DNA of 64,000 nt from positions 4,031,025 to 4,095,024 of the forward strand of contig NC_012669.1 of the NCBI RefSeq assembly GCF_000023105.1. Direction: 5' to 3'. Source of the stretch: Beutenbergia cavernae DSM 12333. GTDB taxonomy: Bacteria; Actinomycetota; Actinomycetes; Actinomycetales; Beutenbergiaceae. Both the position numbers and the translations under genes were made by a program. Of the stretch, positions 1-8,191 are shown piece after piece. A model generated the notes under the pieces. That model saw only the letters and a list, made by a program, of their open reading frames with translations, was not told the origin of the DNA and did no database searches. Positions within the stretch are counted from its first letter, which is position 1. Each line of letters starts with the position of its first letter.

Positions 1-281
1 AAGCCGACCATCGCGGCCATGACGACCATGGCGGTGACGCTGGCGACGGTGAGGATGGTGCTGTTCACGAACGCCGTGATGAGCATGTAGTCGCGCGCCT
101 CGACGACGTCCTGCAGGTTCTCGATCAGGTGGATCGACGACGGCCACGTGAACTGCAGCTGGGACGCCTCCTGCCGGTCCTTGAGCGACGTGACGACGAT
201 GAACGCGAACGGGACCAGGAACAGCACGGCCGCCACGATCAGCGAGGCCACGCCGCCGACCCACCGCCCGGTGCGGGTCAT
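1..281 (-). CDS. Sugar ABC transporter permease, MalG type (5' part only)
   Basis: Only the first 93 codons lie in the window; the rest runs off the left edge. The protein starts MTRTGRWVGG, has a membrane segment at about residues 10-30, the TSLKD stretch usual after the first helix of MalG-type permeases, and a second helix beginning near residue 70. Its ATG shares four bases (ATGA) with the stop of the preceding permease, so the two are translationally coupled. It should form the membrane channel with that permease and take sugar from the lipoprotein encoded at 1352-2680. The rhamnose assignment rests on the divergent rhamnose genes, not on this fragment. Confidence 0.85.
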   Translation of the reverse strand, partial: MTRTGRWVGGVASLIVAAVLFLVPFAFIVVTSLKDRQEASQLQFTWPSSIHLIENLQDVVEARDYMLITAFVNSTILTVASVTAMVVMAAMVG

Positions 282-1207
282 CGGTCCACCTCCTTCCGGT
301 TGAGGAGGATCGACAGCGGCAGCACGATCGCCGTCACGATGAGGAACAGGACGACGTTCCCCGCGGTCGAGAGCCCGTAGAAGCCGGCCTGGTACTGCTT
401 GTAGATCACCGAGGCGATGACGTCGGACGTGAAGCCCGGACCGCCACGCGTCATCGTCCAGATGAGGTCGAACGTGCGCAGCCCGCCGATGAGCGAGAGC
501 ACGATGACCGTCGTCGTCGCCGGCCTGGCGAGCGGCAGCGTGAGGTGCCAGAAGCTCTTCCACGCGTTCGCGCCGTCGACGCGGGCAGCCTCGAAGTACT
601 CCTGCGGGATCGACACGATGCCGGCGATGTAGATGACTGTCGCGAGGCCGACCCCCTTCCAGACGTCGACGAGCGCCACGGACAGGAGCGCCCAGCTCGG
701 GTCGGTCAGCCACGCCGGCCCGGTGATCCCGATCGTCGCGAGCGCCTCGTTGATGAGACCGTCCCGGGGGTCCATGAGCACCTGGAACGTGATGCCGACG
801 CCGACGGTGCTGACGAGAACCGGGAAGAAGAGCACCGAGCGCAGGAACCCGCGGGCGATGATCTGCGTGGTCAGCAGCACGCCGAGCAGGAGCCCGATCA
901 CCACCTTGAGCCCCGACGTCACGACGGCGTAGATCGCCGTGTTCACGAGGCTCTGGCGCAGGAACGGCTCGGCGAAGAACGTCGCGAAGTTCTCGAACCC
1001 GATGAACTCCCAGTCGAAGAGGGTCCACCGGGTGAGGCTGAAGAAGAACGACGCGATGGTCGGCACGACGAAGAAGACCAGGAACAGCACCGCCGCCGGC
1101 ACGTAGAACCACAGCGGGTAGGAGTTCCGGATCTTGCTCGACCTACCGGAGCGGGCGTCCGAGGACGATCCCGCGGCGGACACGCGAGGCGCGGCTGTCA
1201 CGGTCAT
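278..1207 (-). CDS. Sugar ABC transporter permease, MalF type
   Basis: This 309-residue inner-membrane protein of the CUT1 sugar importer class has a basic, Ser/Ala-rich cytoplasmic N-terminus (residues 1-30) followed by about six hydrophobic segments. The ATPase-docking EAA loop is visible as EAARVDG near residues 206-212, and the GGP motif (TRGGPG) follows near the C-terminus, both typical of MalF/UgpA relatives. It is the second gene of binding protein - permease - permease and overlaps the next permease by ATGA. No ATPase gene is present in the visible part; CUT1 systems of actinobacteria often share one encoded elsewhere. Substrate is probably rhamnose or a rhamnoside, by context. Confidence 0.9.
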   Translation of the reverse strand: MTVTAAPRVSAAGSSSDARSGRSSKIRNSYPLWFYVPAAVLFLVFFVVPTIASFFFSLTRWTLFDWEFIGFENFATFFAEPFLRQSLVNTAIYAVVTSGLKVVIGLLLGVLLTTQIIARGFLRSVLFFPVLVSTVGVGITFQVLMDPRDGLINEALATIGITGPAWLTDPSWALLSVALVDVWKGVGLATVIYIAGIVSIPQEYFEAARVDGANAWKSFWHLTLPLARPATTTVIVLSLIGGLRTFDLIWTMTRGGPGFTSDVIASVIYKQYQAGFYGLSTAGNVVLFLIVTAIVLPLSILLNRKEVDR

Positions 1208-1351
1208 GCGATCTCCGTCTCTGCAGATCGTGCGTGTCGGGGTGCGAGTAGCGGGCGGGGGTGGCGGCGGGCTGGGCGCCGGCGGGTGGGCGCCGGCGGG
1301 TCGGCGGGGGCGGGTCGGCGAGGGCGGGACGACCGCCCCCGCCGCCGACCG
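1208..1351 (-). promoter_or_regulatory. Intercistronic hairpin and G-rich repeats between binding protein and permeases
   Basis: Fourteen bases after the binding-protein stop there is a 6-bp stem (GGGCGG/CCGCCC, 1322-1338, 5-nt loop). Further along is a 14-bp unit, GGGCGCCGGCGGGT, repeated exactly at 1274-1287 and 1288-1301. Such structures often stabilise or attenuate message so that the binding protein is made in excess over permeases. That role is inference. Confidence 0.4.
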
Positions 1352-2680
1352 TCACCAGCCTTCGAGCCCCAGCTGTTGGGCCTGCTTCTCCACGTCCTCG
1401 TCGTACAGGGCGGCCCCGTCGGCCGCGCTGCGGATCCCCGACCCGATCTCGACGGTGATCTGCTCGAGCGACGGGCCCTTGATCGGGGAGAGGAACTCGA
1501 GGGCCGGGGTCATGGCGCCCTCGTCCACGTACACCTGGAGGTCCTGCACCATCCGCGGGACGTCGTCCGGGAGCGTGTAGTCGTTGAGCAGGTACGGCCC
1601 GTTCGCTCCGACCGCCTCGACCTCCGCCGTCGCGCCGGCCGCGCTCGCGATGAAGTTGACCCACTCCTTCGCGGCCTCGAGCTGGGCGCCCTCCGTCGTC
1701 GTCGGGATGTACCAGCCCGCCGGGAGCCAGACGGTCGCCCCGTTGGTCTCGGCGTCCTCGCCGGGGATGGCGAAGAAGCCGACGTCGTCCACGTTCTCGG
1801 GGTGGTTGGCCTTGATGTTCGCCAGGGCTCCGGTGAGCATCGGGTAGTGCGCCCCCTCGCCGGTGGCGAGCATCGCGAGACCGTCGTTGAACGTCGCGGA
1901 GGCGAAGTCCTCGTTCAGGTAGCCGGCGTCGTGGACCTCCTGGAGCTTCTCGAAGCTGCGCAGTCCCGCCGGGTTCGTGCCGTACGACGTCTCGTTGGCC
2001 GTGTACTCCTCGGCGAAGTCCGGGTACTCGGCGGCCACGTTGTGGAAGTCGCCGAGCATGAGCACCTGCGACGTCCACGTCTCCTGATAGCTCTGGATGA
2101 CGGGCGTGTAGCCGGCCTCGGCGATCGCGTCGTTGTTCTCCATGAACGCGTCCCACGTGGTCGGGACCTCGAGTCCCAGCTCCTCGTAGATCGGGATGCT
2201 GTACATGATCCCGCCCGACGAGAGCACGCCCGCCGGCGCACCGTAGATGGTGTCGTCGACGGAGACGACCGGCCAGAACGACTCGTCGACGTTGTCCACG
2301 AACGGCTCGTCGCTCAGGTCGACGAGGTTCTGGACGGGGTTGATCGCCTGGAACAACGAGCCCGAGTTGTAGACGAACGCGTCCGGCATGTCGCCGGTCG
2401 AGAGGCGCGTCTTGACGATGTTGTCGCCCTCCGTGCCGCCCGGGCGGGTCTCGAGCTCGACCTCGATGTTCGGATGCTCCGCGGTGAACGCCTCGACGAG
2501 CGCCTCGTTGACGAGGAGGTCCGTCTCCGTGTTGCCCACGAGGACGGTGATCGAGACGGCCTCGTCCTCGCCCTCGCCACCGCCGCCCCCGCCGCCCCCG
2601 CTGCTGCAGCCGGCGAGCACGAGGGCTCCGCCGGCTACCGCCACGAGCGCTCCGAGTGCCCCACGTCGTGTTCGCCTCAT
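1352..2680 (-). CDS. Sugar ABC transporter substrate-binding lipoprotein (family 1)
   Basis: A 442-residue extracytoplasmic solute receptor. It opens with a basic n-region, a hydrophobic h-region and a lipobox ending LAGC (Cys about residue 24), then a glycine linker and an acidic stretch. After lipid attachment it would sit on the outer face of the membrane. The body has the family 1 (MalE-like) pattern: TVLVGNTETDLL near the start of the mature domain, TAEHPNIEVE, and a C-terminal GLEGW. It heads the leftward operon feeding the two permeases and lies back to back with the rhamnose catabolic genes, sharing their operator type. A rhamnose or rhamno-oligosaccharide ligand is the best guess but is not proven by sequence. 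Confidence 0.9.
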   Translation of the reverse strand: MRRTRRGALGALVAVAGGALVLAGCSSGGGGGGGGEGEDEAVSITVLVGNTETDLLVNEALVEAFTAEHPNIEVELETRPGGTEGDNIVKTRLSTGDMPDAFVYNSGSLFQAINPVQNLVDLSDEPFVDNVDESFWPVVSVDDTIYGAPAGVLSSGGIMYSIPIYEELGLEVPTTWDAFMENNDAIAEAGYTPVIQSYQETWTSQVLMLGDFHNVAAEYPDFAEEYTANETSYGTNPAGLRSFEKLQEVHDAGYLNEDFASATFNDGLAMLATGEGAHYPMLTGALANIKANHPENVDDVGFFAIPGEDAETNGATVWLPAGWYIPTTTEGAQLEAAKEWVNFIASAAGATAEVEAVGANGPYLLNDYTLPDDVPRMVQDLQVYVDEGAMTPALEFLSPIKGPSLEQITVEIGSGIRSAADGAALYDEDVEKQAQQLGLEGW

Positions 2681-2747
2681 CTGTCGGCCTCCTCACCCCG
2701 CGGGACGACGTCGTCCGGCGGCTCAGCGGGCCTCGTTGCCCGGATCG

Positions 2748-2763
2748 GTTGAAACGAATCAAC
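2748..2763. promoter_or_regulatory. LacI-type operator at the transporter promoter
   Basis: GTTGAAACGAATCAAC is a partial palindrome with the central CG typical of LacI-family operators. It lies just downstream of the -10, where a repressor would block initiation. Its core TTGAAACGAATCAA matches the rhaI-side site at 11 of 14 positions. Confidence 0.65.
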
Positions 2764-2769
2764 GCGTTC

Positions 2770-2799
2770 ACCGTACGACTCGGTCGGGTCGCGTGTCAA
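2770..2799 (-). promoter_or_regulatory. Sigma70-type promoter of the sugar-binding protein gene
   Basis: On the minus strand TTGACA (2799-2794) is followed after 18 bp by TACGGT (2775-2770). Transcription would start near 2763, inside the operator at 2748-2763, leaving a leader of about 80 nt. Confidence 0.6.
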
Positions 2800-3075
2800 C
2801 GGTGTTCCACATCGATGTTCCAGGACCGTCCGTCGCCCACGGGCGGCCCCCCGGGGCCACGAAATCGTGCGGGTTGCGCGGGGAAGCAGGCGGAAGCAGG
2901 CACGGGTAAGCGCCATCCCATCAGGCGGCGTGCCGAACCGCGCGCGAACCCGGACCGGGTGCGCCGCGGTGCGCTGCCGAGCTCGGCCTTGCCGCGCCGC
3001 TCGCTCGCGGCACAGGCGAGGGCCGGCCGGCGAGGCCACCCGACCTGCGCACCCTTTGCTCCCCGGAAGCACCGG

Positions 3076-3226
3076 CACCCACCCCGCCCACCTGCGCAGA
3101 CCCGGCCCACCACACGCCGGCACCCACCCCGCCCACCTGCGCAGACCCGGCCCACCACACGCCGGCACCCACCCCGCCCACCTGCGCAGACCCGGCCCAC
3201 CACACGCCGGCACCCACCCCGCCCTA
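3076..3226. repeat. 45-bp tandem repeat, 3 full copies plus a partial
   Basis: Copies occupy 3076-3120, 3121-3165 and 3166-3210, with the first 14 or so bases of a fourth copy before 3226. The copies are identical where compared. The unit is pyrimidine-rich (starts CACCCACCCCGCCCACC), and the array ends about 10 bp before the rhaI -35 box. The period is a multiple of three, but no start or ribosome site suggests translation. Confidence 0.9.
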
Positions 3227-3234
3227 CCCCTGGG

Positions 3235-3265
3235 TTGACAGCCCACGCCCGTGCTGGGCTACAGT
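3235..3265 (+). promoter_or_regulatory. Sigma70-type promoter of the rhamnose operon
   Basis: Consensus TTGACA at 3235-3240 and TACAGT at 3260-3265 with a 19-bp gap (alternatively GCTACA at 3258 with 17). The operator at 3269-3282 covers the expected start point. Confidence 0.65.
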
Positions 3266-3268
3266 GCT

Positions 3269-3282
3269 ATGAATCGATTCAA
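3269..3282. promoter_or_regulatory. LacI-type operator of the rhamnose operon
   Basis: ATGAATCGATTCAA contains the perfect 12-bp palindrome TGAATCGATTCA with central CG. It overlaps the predicted transcription start. The same motif stands at the divergent transporter promoter (2749-2762) and at the IclR-gene promoter (54664-54677). Confidence 0.7.
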
Positions 3283-3328
3283 CCTCGGATGAGTCTCGTC
3301 GCCGAGACCAGCCCGGAAGGACCCCATC

Positions 3329-4495
3329 GTGAGCCTCGCCCCCGCCGTCGCCGAACGGCTCGCCGTCCAGGAGATCGAGCTGCCGTCCTGGGCGTTCGCC
3401 AACTCCGGCACACGCTTCCGCGTGTTCGGGCAGCCGGGCGTCCCCCGCACACCGCAGGAGAAGATCGCCGACGCCGCGCAGGTGCACGCACTGACCGGCC
3501 TCGCTCCGCGGGTCGCGCTGCACATCCCGTGGGACCTCGTCGACGACTTCGGCGCGCTGGCCACCTTCGCCGCCGACCACGGCGTCGGCATCGGGACGAT
3601 CAACTCCAACACGTTCCAGGACGACGCCTACAAGCTTGGCAGCCTGTGTCACAGCGATCCCGGCGTGCGGCGGAAGGCGATCGACCACCACCTCGCCTGC
3701 GTCGACGTCATGGACGCCACGGGTTCCACGGACCTCAAGATCTGGCTGGCGGACGGCACGAACTACCCCGGCCAGGACGACATGCGCGCCCGGCAGGACC
3801 GCCTCGCAGAGGGGCTCGCCGAGATCTACGCCCGGCTGGGCGAGCACCAGCGGATCGTGCTCGAGTACAAGTTCTTCGAGCCGGCGTTCTATCACACGGA
3901 CGTGCCCGACTGGGGCACCTCGCTCGTCCAGTGCCTGGCCCTCGGCGACCGCGCCGTCGTCTGCCTCGACACCGGGCACCACGCGCCCGGCACCAACATC
4001 GAGTTCATCGTCATGCAGCTGCTGCGCCTGCGAAAGCTCGGCGCGTTCGACTTCAACTCACGGTTCTACGCCGACGACGACCTCATCGTCGGCGCGGCCG
4101 ACCCGTTCCAGCTGTTCCGCATCCTCCTCGAGGTGGTCCGCGGGGGCGGGTACGGCCCGGACAGCGGCGTCACGTTCATGCTCGACCAGTGCCACAACAT
4201 CGAGCAGAAGATCCCCGGCCAGATCCGGTCGGTGCTCAACGTGCAGGAGGCGACGGCGAAGGCTCTGCTGGTCGACCGGGCCGCGCTCGACCGAGCGCAG
4301 CGCGACGGCGACGTCCTCGCCGCGAACGGCATCCTCATGGACGCGTTCGCGACCGACGTCCGGGCCGACCTCGCCGACTGGCGGGAGAGTCGCGGCCTGC
4401 CGGCCGACCCGATGGCCGCCTATGCGGCGAGCGGCTACCAGGCCAGGATCGAGGCAGAGCGCGTCGGCGGCGAGCAGGCCGGCTGGGGCGCCTGA
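3329..4495 (+). CDS. rhaI: L-rhamnose isomerase (RhaI type)
   Basis: Converts L-rhamnose to L-rhamnulose, the first catabolic step, in the cytoplasm; Mn/Zn-dependent TIM barrel of the Pseudomonas-type rhamnose isomerase family rather than E. coli RhaA. The 388 residues include features expected around the metal site: VLEYKFFEPAFYH, CLDTGHHAPGTN and the DFNSRFYADDDL segment, plus NSNTFQDDAYKLGS upstream. A GTG start at 3329 is preceded by GGAAGGA at 8-nt spacing. It leads the operon rhaI - aldolase/dehydrogenase - kinase and is separated from the next gene by 100 bp containing a hairpin. The divergent sugar transporter and shared operator support rhamnose as substrate. L-rhamnose versus a related deoxysugar cannot be told apart from sequence alone. 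Confidence 0.92.
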   Translation: MSLAPAVAERLAVQEIELPSWAFANSGTRFRVFGQPGVPRTPQEKIADAAQVHALTGLAPRVALHIPWDLVDDFGALATFAADHGVGIGTINSNTFQDDAYKLGSLCHSDPGVRRKAIDHHLACVDVMDATGSTDLKIWLADGTNYPGQDDMRARQDRLAEGLAEIYARLGEHQRIVLEYKFFEPAFYHTDVPDWGTSLVQCLALGDRAVVCLDTGHHAPGTNIEFIVMQLLRLRKLGAFDFNSRFYADDDLIVGAADPFQLFRILLEVVRGGGYGPDSGVTFMLDQCHNIEQKIPGQIRSVLNVQEATAKALLVDRAALDRAQRDGDVLAANGILMDAFATDVRADLADWRESRGLPADPMAAYAASGYQARIEAERVGGEQAGWGA

Positions 4496-4505
4496 ACCGG
4501 CCCCA

Positions 4506-4525
4506 CGCGCCGGTGATCCGGCGCG
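4506..4525 (+). promoter_or_regulatory. Intercistronic hairpin after rhaI
   Basis: CGCGCCGG-TGAT-CCGGCGCG is a perfect 8-bp stem with 4-nt loop, starting 10 nt past the rhaI stop and well before the next ribosome site (GGAAGGA at 4582-4588). No T-run follows, so it may be a processing or stability element, or a partial terminator. Confidence 0.5.
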
Positions 4526-4595
4526 CCGACCCGATGCCGCGCCGTCGGCCATCCCATCCGGCCGCGGAAGCGGCCACCACCCGGAAGGACCTCAG

Positions 4596-6659
4596 ATGAC
4601 GACGGCGCAGCCCGCCGACACCGTGCCCGCGCCCGTCGCGGAGCTCGTGGCCCGCAGCAACCGGCTCGGCGCGGACCCGACGACCACGAACTACGGGGGT
4701 GGGAACACGTCCGCCAAGGGGACGGCGTCGGACCCCGTGACGGGCGAGGACGTCGAGCTCCTCTGGGTGAAGGGCTCGGGCGGCGACCTGGGCACGCTCA
4801 CCGCCGGCGGGCTCGCGGTGCTGCGGCTGGATCGCGTCCGCGCGCTGACCGGGGTGTACCCGGGCGTCGAGCGCGAGGACGAGATGGTCGCAGCGTTCGA
4901 CTACTGCCTGCACGGCAAGGGCGGCGCGGCGCCGAGCATCGACACGGCGATGCACGCTCTGGTCGACGCGCCGCACGTCGACCACCTCCACCCGGACGCG
5001 GGCATCGCGATCGCGACGGCTGCCGACGGCGAGCGCCTCACCGCGGAGATCTTCGGCTCCCGCGTGGTGTGGGTGCCGTGGCGCCGACCCGGGTTCCAGC
5101 TGGGGCTCGACATCGCCGCGATCCAGCGCGAGAACCCGGACGCCGTGGGGTGCGTCCTCGGCGGCCACGGGATCACCGCGTGGGGCACCACGAGCGATGA
5201 GGCGGAGCAGCGTTCGCTCGAGATCATCCGCACCGCTCAGGCGTACCTCGACTCGCACGGCGCCGCTGAGCCGTTCGGCCCCGTGCGCGAGGGGTACCAG
5301 GCGCTGCCGGCGCCGGAGCGCCGGGCGAAGGCTGCGGCCCTGGCCCCGCTGCTGCGCGGGCTGGCGTCCACCGATGCCCCGCAGGTGGGCCACTTCACCG
5401 ACTCCGACGACGTCCTGGACTTCCTCGCCCGCGCCGAGATGCCGCGGCTCGCCGCGCTCGGCACGAGCTGCCCCGACCACTTCTTGCGCACGAAGGTCCG
5501 CCCCCTGGTGCTCGACCTGCCCGCCGACGCGAGCATCGACGACGCCGTCGTCGTGCGCCTGCGCGAGCTGCACGCCGCCTACCGCGATGACTATCGCGAC
5601 TACTACGAGCGGTACGCGGAGCCGGACTCCCCGGCGATGCGCGGCGCCGACCCGGCGATCGTCCTCGTGCCGGGCGTCGGGATGTTCTCCTACGGCCGCG
5701 ACAAGCAGACCGCGCGGGTGGCCGGCGAGTACTACGTCAACGCGATCCACGTGATGCACGGCGCCGAGGCCGTGTCCGCCTATGCCCCGATCGACGAGTC
5801 CGAGAAGTTCCGCATCGAGTACTGGGCGCTGGAGGAGGCGAAGCTCGCGCGCCGTCCGAAGCCCAAGCCGCTGGCGACGCGCATCGCTCTCGTCACGGGT
5901 GCGGCGTCGGGCATCGGCAAGGCGATCGCGACACGCCTCGCCGCGGAAGGGGCGTGCGTCGTCGTCGCCGATCTCGACGCCGAGAAGGCGCGCGAGGCGG
6001 CGGCTGAGATCGGCGGGGCGGACGTCGCGATCGGCGTCGCCGCCGACGTGTCCGACTCCGCTGCGGTGCGGGCCGCCGTGGACGAAGCGGTCCTCGCGTT
6101 CGGCGGGCTCGACCTCGTGGTCAACAACGCCGGCCTCTCGATCTCCAAGCCGCTGCTCGAGACGACCGAGCGCGACTGGGATCTGCAGCACGACGTCATG
6201 GCCAAGGGCTCGTTCCTCGTCTCCCAGGCGGCCGCGCGCGTGATGATCGAGGCGGGCCTGGGCGGCGACATCGTGTACATCGCCTCGAAGAACGCCGTGT
6301 TCGCCGGTCCGAACAACGTGGCGTACTCCGCGACGAAGGCCGACCAGGCGCACCAGGTCAGGCTCCTCGCCGCCGAGCTCGGTACGCACGGCATCCGCGT
6401 CAACGGCATCAACCCCGACGGCGTCGTGCGCGGGTCCGGCATCTTCGCCGGCGGGTGGGGGGCGCAGCGGGCCGCGACCTACGGGATCCCGGAGTCCGAG
6501 CTGGGCGCGTTCTACGCCAAACGCACGTTGCTCGGGCACGAGGTGCTGCCCGAGCACGTCGCGGCCGCCGTCGTCGCCCTGTGCGGTGGGGACCTCACGC
6601 AGACCACCGGGCTGCACGTCCCGGTCGACTCCGGCGTCGCCGCCGCGTTCCTGCGCTGA
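4596..6659 (+). CDS. rhaEW: Bifunctional rhamnulose-1-phosphate aldolase / L-lactaldehyde dehydrogenase
   Basis: A 687-residue fusion. Residues about 1-420 form a class II aldolase/adducin domain with the metal-binding HLHPDAGIAI motif and GGGNTSAKG phosphate loop; it splits L-rhamnulose 1-phosphate into dihydroxyacetone phosphate and L-lactaldehyde. Residues about 425-687 form a short-chain dehydrogenase with the NAD motif TGAASGIGKA, NNAG and the catalytic pair in YSATKAD; it oxidises lactaldehyde to lactate. This fusion is known from actinobacteria, Bacillus and rhizobia. The ATG at 4596 follows GGAAGGA by 7 nt. Fusing the steps keeps reactive lactaldehyde local. The domain architecture is unambiguous; kinetics are inferred from the family. 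Confidence 0.95.
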   Translation: MTTAQPADTVPAPVAELVARSNRLGADPTTTNYGGGNTSAKGTASDPVTGEDVELLWVKGSGGDLGTLTAGGLAVLRLDRVRALTGVYPGVEREDEMVAAFDYCLHGKGGAAPSIDTAMHALVDAPHVDHLHPDAGIAIATAADGERLTAEIFGSRVVWVPWRRPGFQLGLDIAAIQRENPDAVGCVLGGHGITAWGTTSDEAEQRSLEIIRTAQAYLDSHGAAEPFGPVREGYQALPAPERRAKAAALAPLLRGLASTDAPQVGHFTDSDDVLDFLARAEMPRLAALGTSCPDHFLRTKVRPLVLDLPADASIDDAVVVRLRELHAAYRDDYRDYYERYAEPDSPAMRGADPAIVLVPGVGMFSYGRDKQTARVAGEYYVNAIHVMHGAEAVSAYAPIDESEKFRIEYWALEEAKLARRPKPKPLATRIALVTGAASGIGKAIATRLAAEGACVVVADLDAEKAREAAAEIGGADVAIGVAADVSDSAAVRAAVDEAVLAFGGLDLVVNNAGLSISKPLLETTERDWDLQHDVMAKGSFLVSQAAARVMIEAGLGGDIVYIASKNAVFAGPNNVAYSATKADQAHQVRLLAAELGTHGIRVNGINPDGVVRGSGIFAGGWGAQRAATYGIPESELGAFYAKRTLLGHEVLPEHVAAAVVALCGGDLTQTTGLHVPVDSGVAAAFLR

Positions 6660-6670
6660 GGACGACGGCG

Positions 6671-8191
6671 ATGGGTGGGCTCCCGGGCGACGCCGTCAGT
6701 GTGGTCGCCGTCGACCTCGGGGCGAGCAGCGGACGGGTCATGCTCGCCCGGGTCGGGGCCGACGAGCTCGCGCTCGAGGAGGTCTCCCGCTTCGACAACC
6801 GCCCGGTCGCACTGCCGAGCGGACTCCACTGGGACACGCTGGGGCTGTACCGGAACGTGCTCGACGGCGTCGCGTCGGCGCTCCGAAGCGAGCCGGCGGT
6901 GCGGTCCGTCGGGATCGACGGCTGGGCGGTGGACTACGCGCTGCTGCGCGCGGGTCGCCTGATCGGGGCGCCGTTCCACTACCGCGACCAGCGGACCGCC
7001 GACGCCGTCGACGCCGCCCACGAGCTGGTGCCGTTCGCCGAGCTGTTCGCCGCGAACGGGCTGCAGCACCTGCCGTTCACGACGGCGTACCAGCTGACCG
7101 CCGATCGCCTCGAGGGGGCGCTCGCGGGTGCCGACGGGCTGCTGCTGCTGCCCGACCTGTTCGCGTGGTGGCTGACCGGGGTCCGGGCAGCGGAACGGAC
7201 GAACGCCTCGACCACGGGTCTGCTGGGTGCGCGCTCACGGGAGTGGGACACCGACCTCGCGGCCCGGCTCGACGTTCCGGCCGGTCTTCTGCCCCCGCCC
7301 GTCGACCCAGGGACCGTCCTGGGACCGCTGCGGCCGGAGGTCGCCGCGGAGCTCGGCGCGGGCAATGGCGTCACGGTGGTGGCCGTCGGCTCGCACGACA
7401 CGGCATCCGCCGTCGTCGCCGTGCCGATGCGGGACCCGGCGCGCGCTGCCTACATCTCCTCGGGCACGTGGTCGCTCGTCGGCGTCGAGCTGGAGGCGCC
7501 GGTGCTCACGGACGAGGCGCGCGAAGCAGGCTTCACGAACGAGCTGGGCGTGGACGGCCGGGTCCGGTTCCTGCACAACGTCATGGGTCTGTGGCTGCTC
7601 AGCGAGTCGGTGCGTACGTGGCGGGCGGCCGACGGCGACGACGACTCGGCATCCGACCTTCCGCGCCTGCTCGCGGAGGCGGAGCTGATCGACGGCGACG
7701 GCGTCCCTGCCTTCGACGCCGACGATCCCCGATTCCTCCCCGGCGGCGACGTGCCCGCGCTCATCGACGCCGTCTGCCGCGAGACGGGGCAGGAGACGCC
7801 GCGGTCGCGAGCGGAGTACGTGCGGGCGATCTGCGAGGCGCTGGCGACGGCGTACGCGCGGGTGATCGCCGACGCCGCCCGGGTCACGGGTCGGGCGGTC
7901 GAGGTGGTGCACGTCGTCGGGGGCGGGGTCCGCAACGCGCTCCTGTGCCGGCTCACGGCCGAGCGGACCGGGCTGCCCGTGCTCGCCGGCCCGGTGGAGG
8001 CGACGGCGCTCGGGAACGCACTCGTGCAGGCGCGGGCGCTCGGTGCGCTCGAGGCGCTGCGGCCCGGTGCGCTCGAGGCGCTGCGGCCCGGGTCCCACGA
8101 CGCGAGCTCCGGGACGACCCGCGTCTCCTTGGAGGACCTTCGTGCCCTCGTGGCGCGCACCCATCCACCCCGGACCTACCTGCCGACCTGA
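6671..8191 (+). CDS. rhaB: Rhamnulokinase
   Basis: Phosphorylates L-rhamnulose at O1 using ATP, giving the substrate of the upstream aldolase. The 506-residue FGGY-family kinase begins MGGLPGDAVSVVAVDLGASSGR, with the DLGASSGR phosphate loop; SHDTASAVVAVP and SSGTWSLVGVE mark the nucleotide domain, and HVVGGGVRNALLCR is the C-terminal adenosine motif. The ATG at 6671 sits 11 nt after the preceding stop. The tail is odd: a 24-bp exact tandem duplication (8041-8088) repeats the residues GALEALRP, and the last codons with the stop belong to a repeat found twice more downstream. Confidence 0.93.
   Translation: MGGLPGDAVSVVAVDLGASSGRVMLARVGADELALEEVSRFDNRPVALPSGLHWDTLGLYRNVLDGVASALRSEPAVRSVGIDGWAVDYALLRAGRLIGAPFHYRDQRTADAVDAAHELVPFAELFAANGLQHLPFTTAYQLTADRLEGALAGADGLLLLPDLFAWWLTGVRAAERTNASTTGLLGARSREWDTDLAARLDVPAGLLPPPVDPGTVLGPLRPEVAAELGAGNGVTVVAVGSHDTASAVVAVPMRDPARAAYISSGTWSLVGVELEAPVLTDEAREAGFTNELGVDGRVRFLHNVMGLWLLSESVRTWRAADGDDDSASDLPRLLAEAELIDGDGVPAFDADDPRFLPGGDVPALIDAVCRETGQETPRSRAEYVRAICEALATAYARVIADAARVTGRAVEVVHVVGGGVRNALLCRLTAERTGLPVLAGPVEATALGNALVQARALGALEALRPGALEALRPGSHDASSGTTRVSLEDLRALVARTHPPRTYLPT
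8041..8088 (+). repeat. 24-bp in-frame tandem duplication in the rhaB tail
   Basis: Two exact copies, 8041-8064 and 8065-8088, encode the same eight residues. This is probably a recent slippage event in a tolerant C-terminal linker. Confidence 0.9.

Larger units (their letters stand above)
2681..3328. other. 648-bp divergent regulatory region of the rhamnose locus
   Basis: This gene-free stretch separates the leftward transporter from the rightward catabolic operon. It holds a promoter and operator next to each gene (2748-2799 and 3235-3282), and between them a GC-rich region with a 45-bp tandem array (3076-3226). No regulator gene lies in it; the cognate LacI-type repressor must be encoded elsewhere, possibly just left of the window. 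Confidence 0.8.

Noticed and set aside
545-2752. Long open frame (735 codons) on the plus strand antisense to the sugar transporter genes
   Set aside because: Composition is the Arg/Asp/Val/Glu-rich translation expected opposite high-GC genes; it has no ribosome site and the minus-strand genes there are unambiguous.
3076-3226. CRISPR or coding repeat peptide
   Set aside because: The 45-bp units are contiguous without spacers, and the frame through them (GTHPAHLRRPGPPHA repeated) has no ribosome site.
4335-6617. 760-codon open frame antisense to the rhamnose aldolase/dehydrogenase gene
   Set aside because: Shadow of GC-biased third positions; no motif, and the sense gene is complete and conserved.
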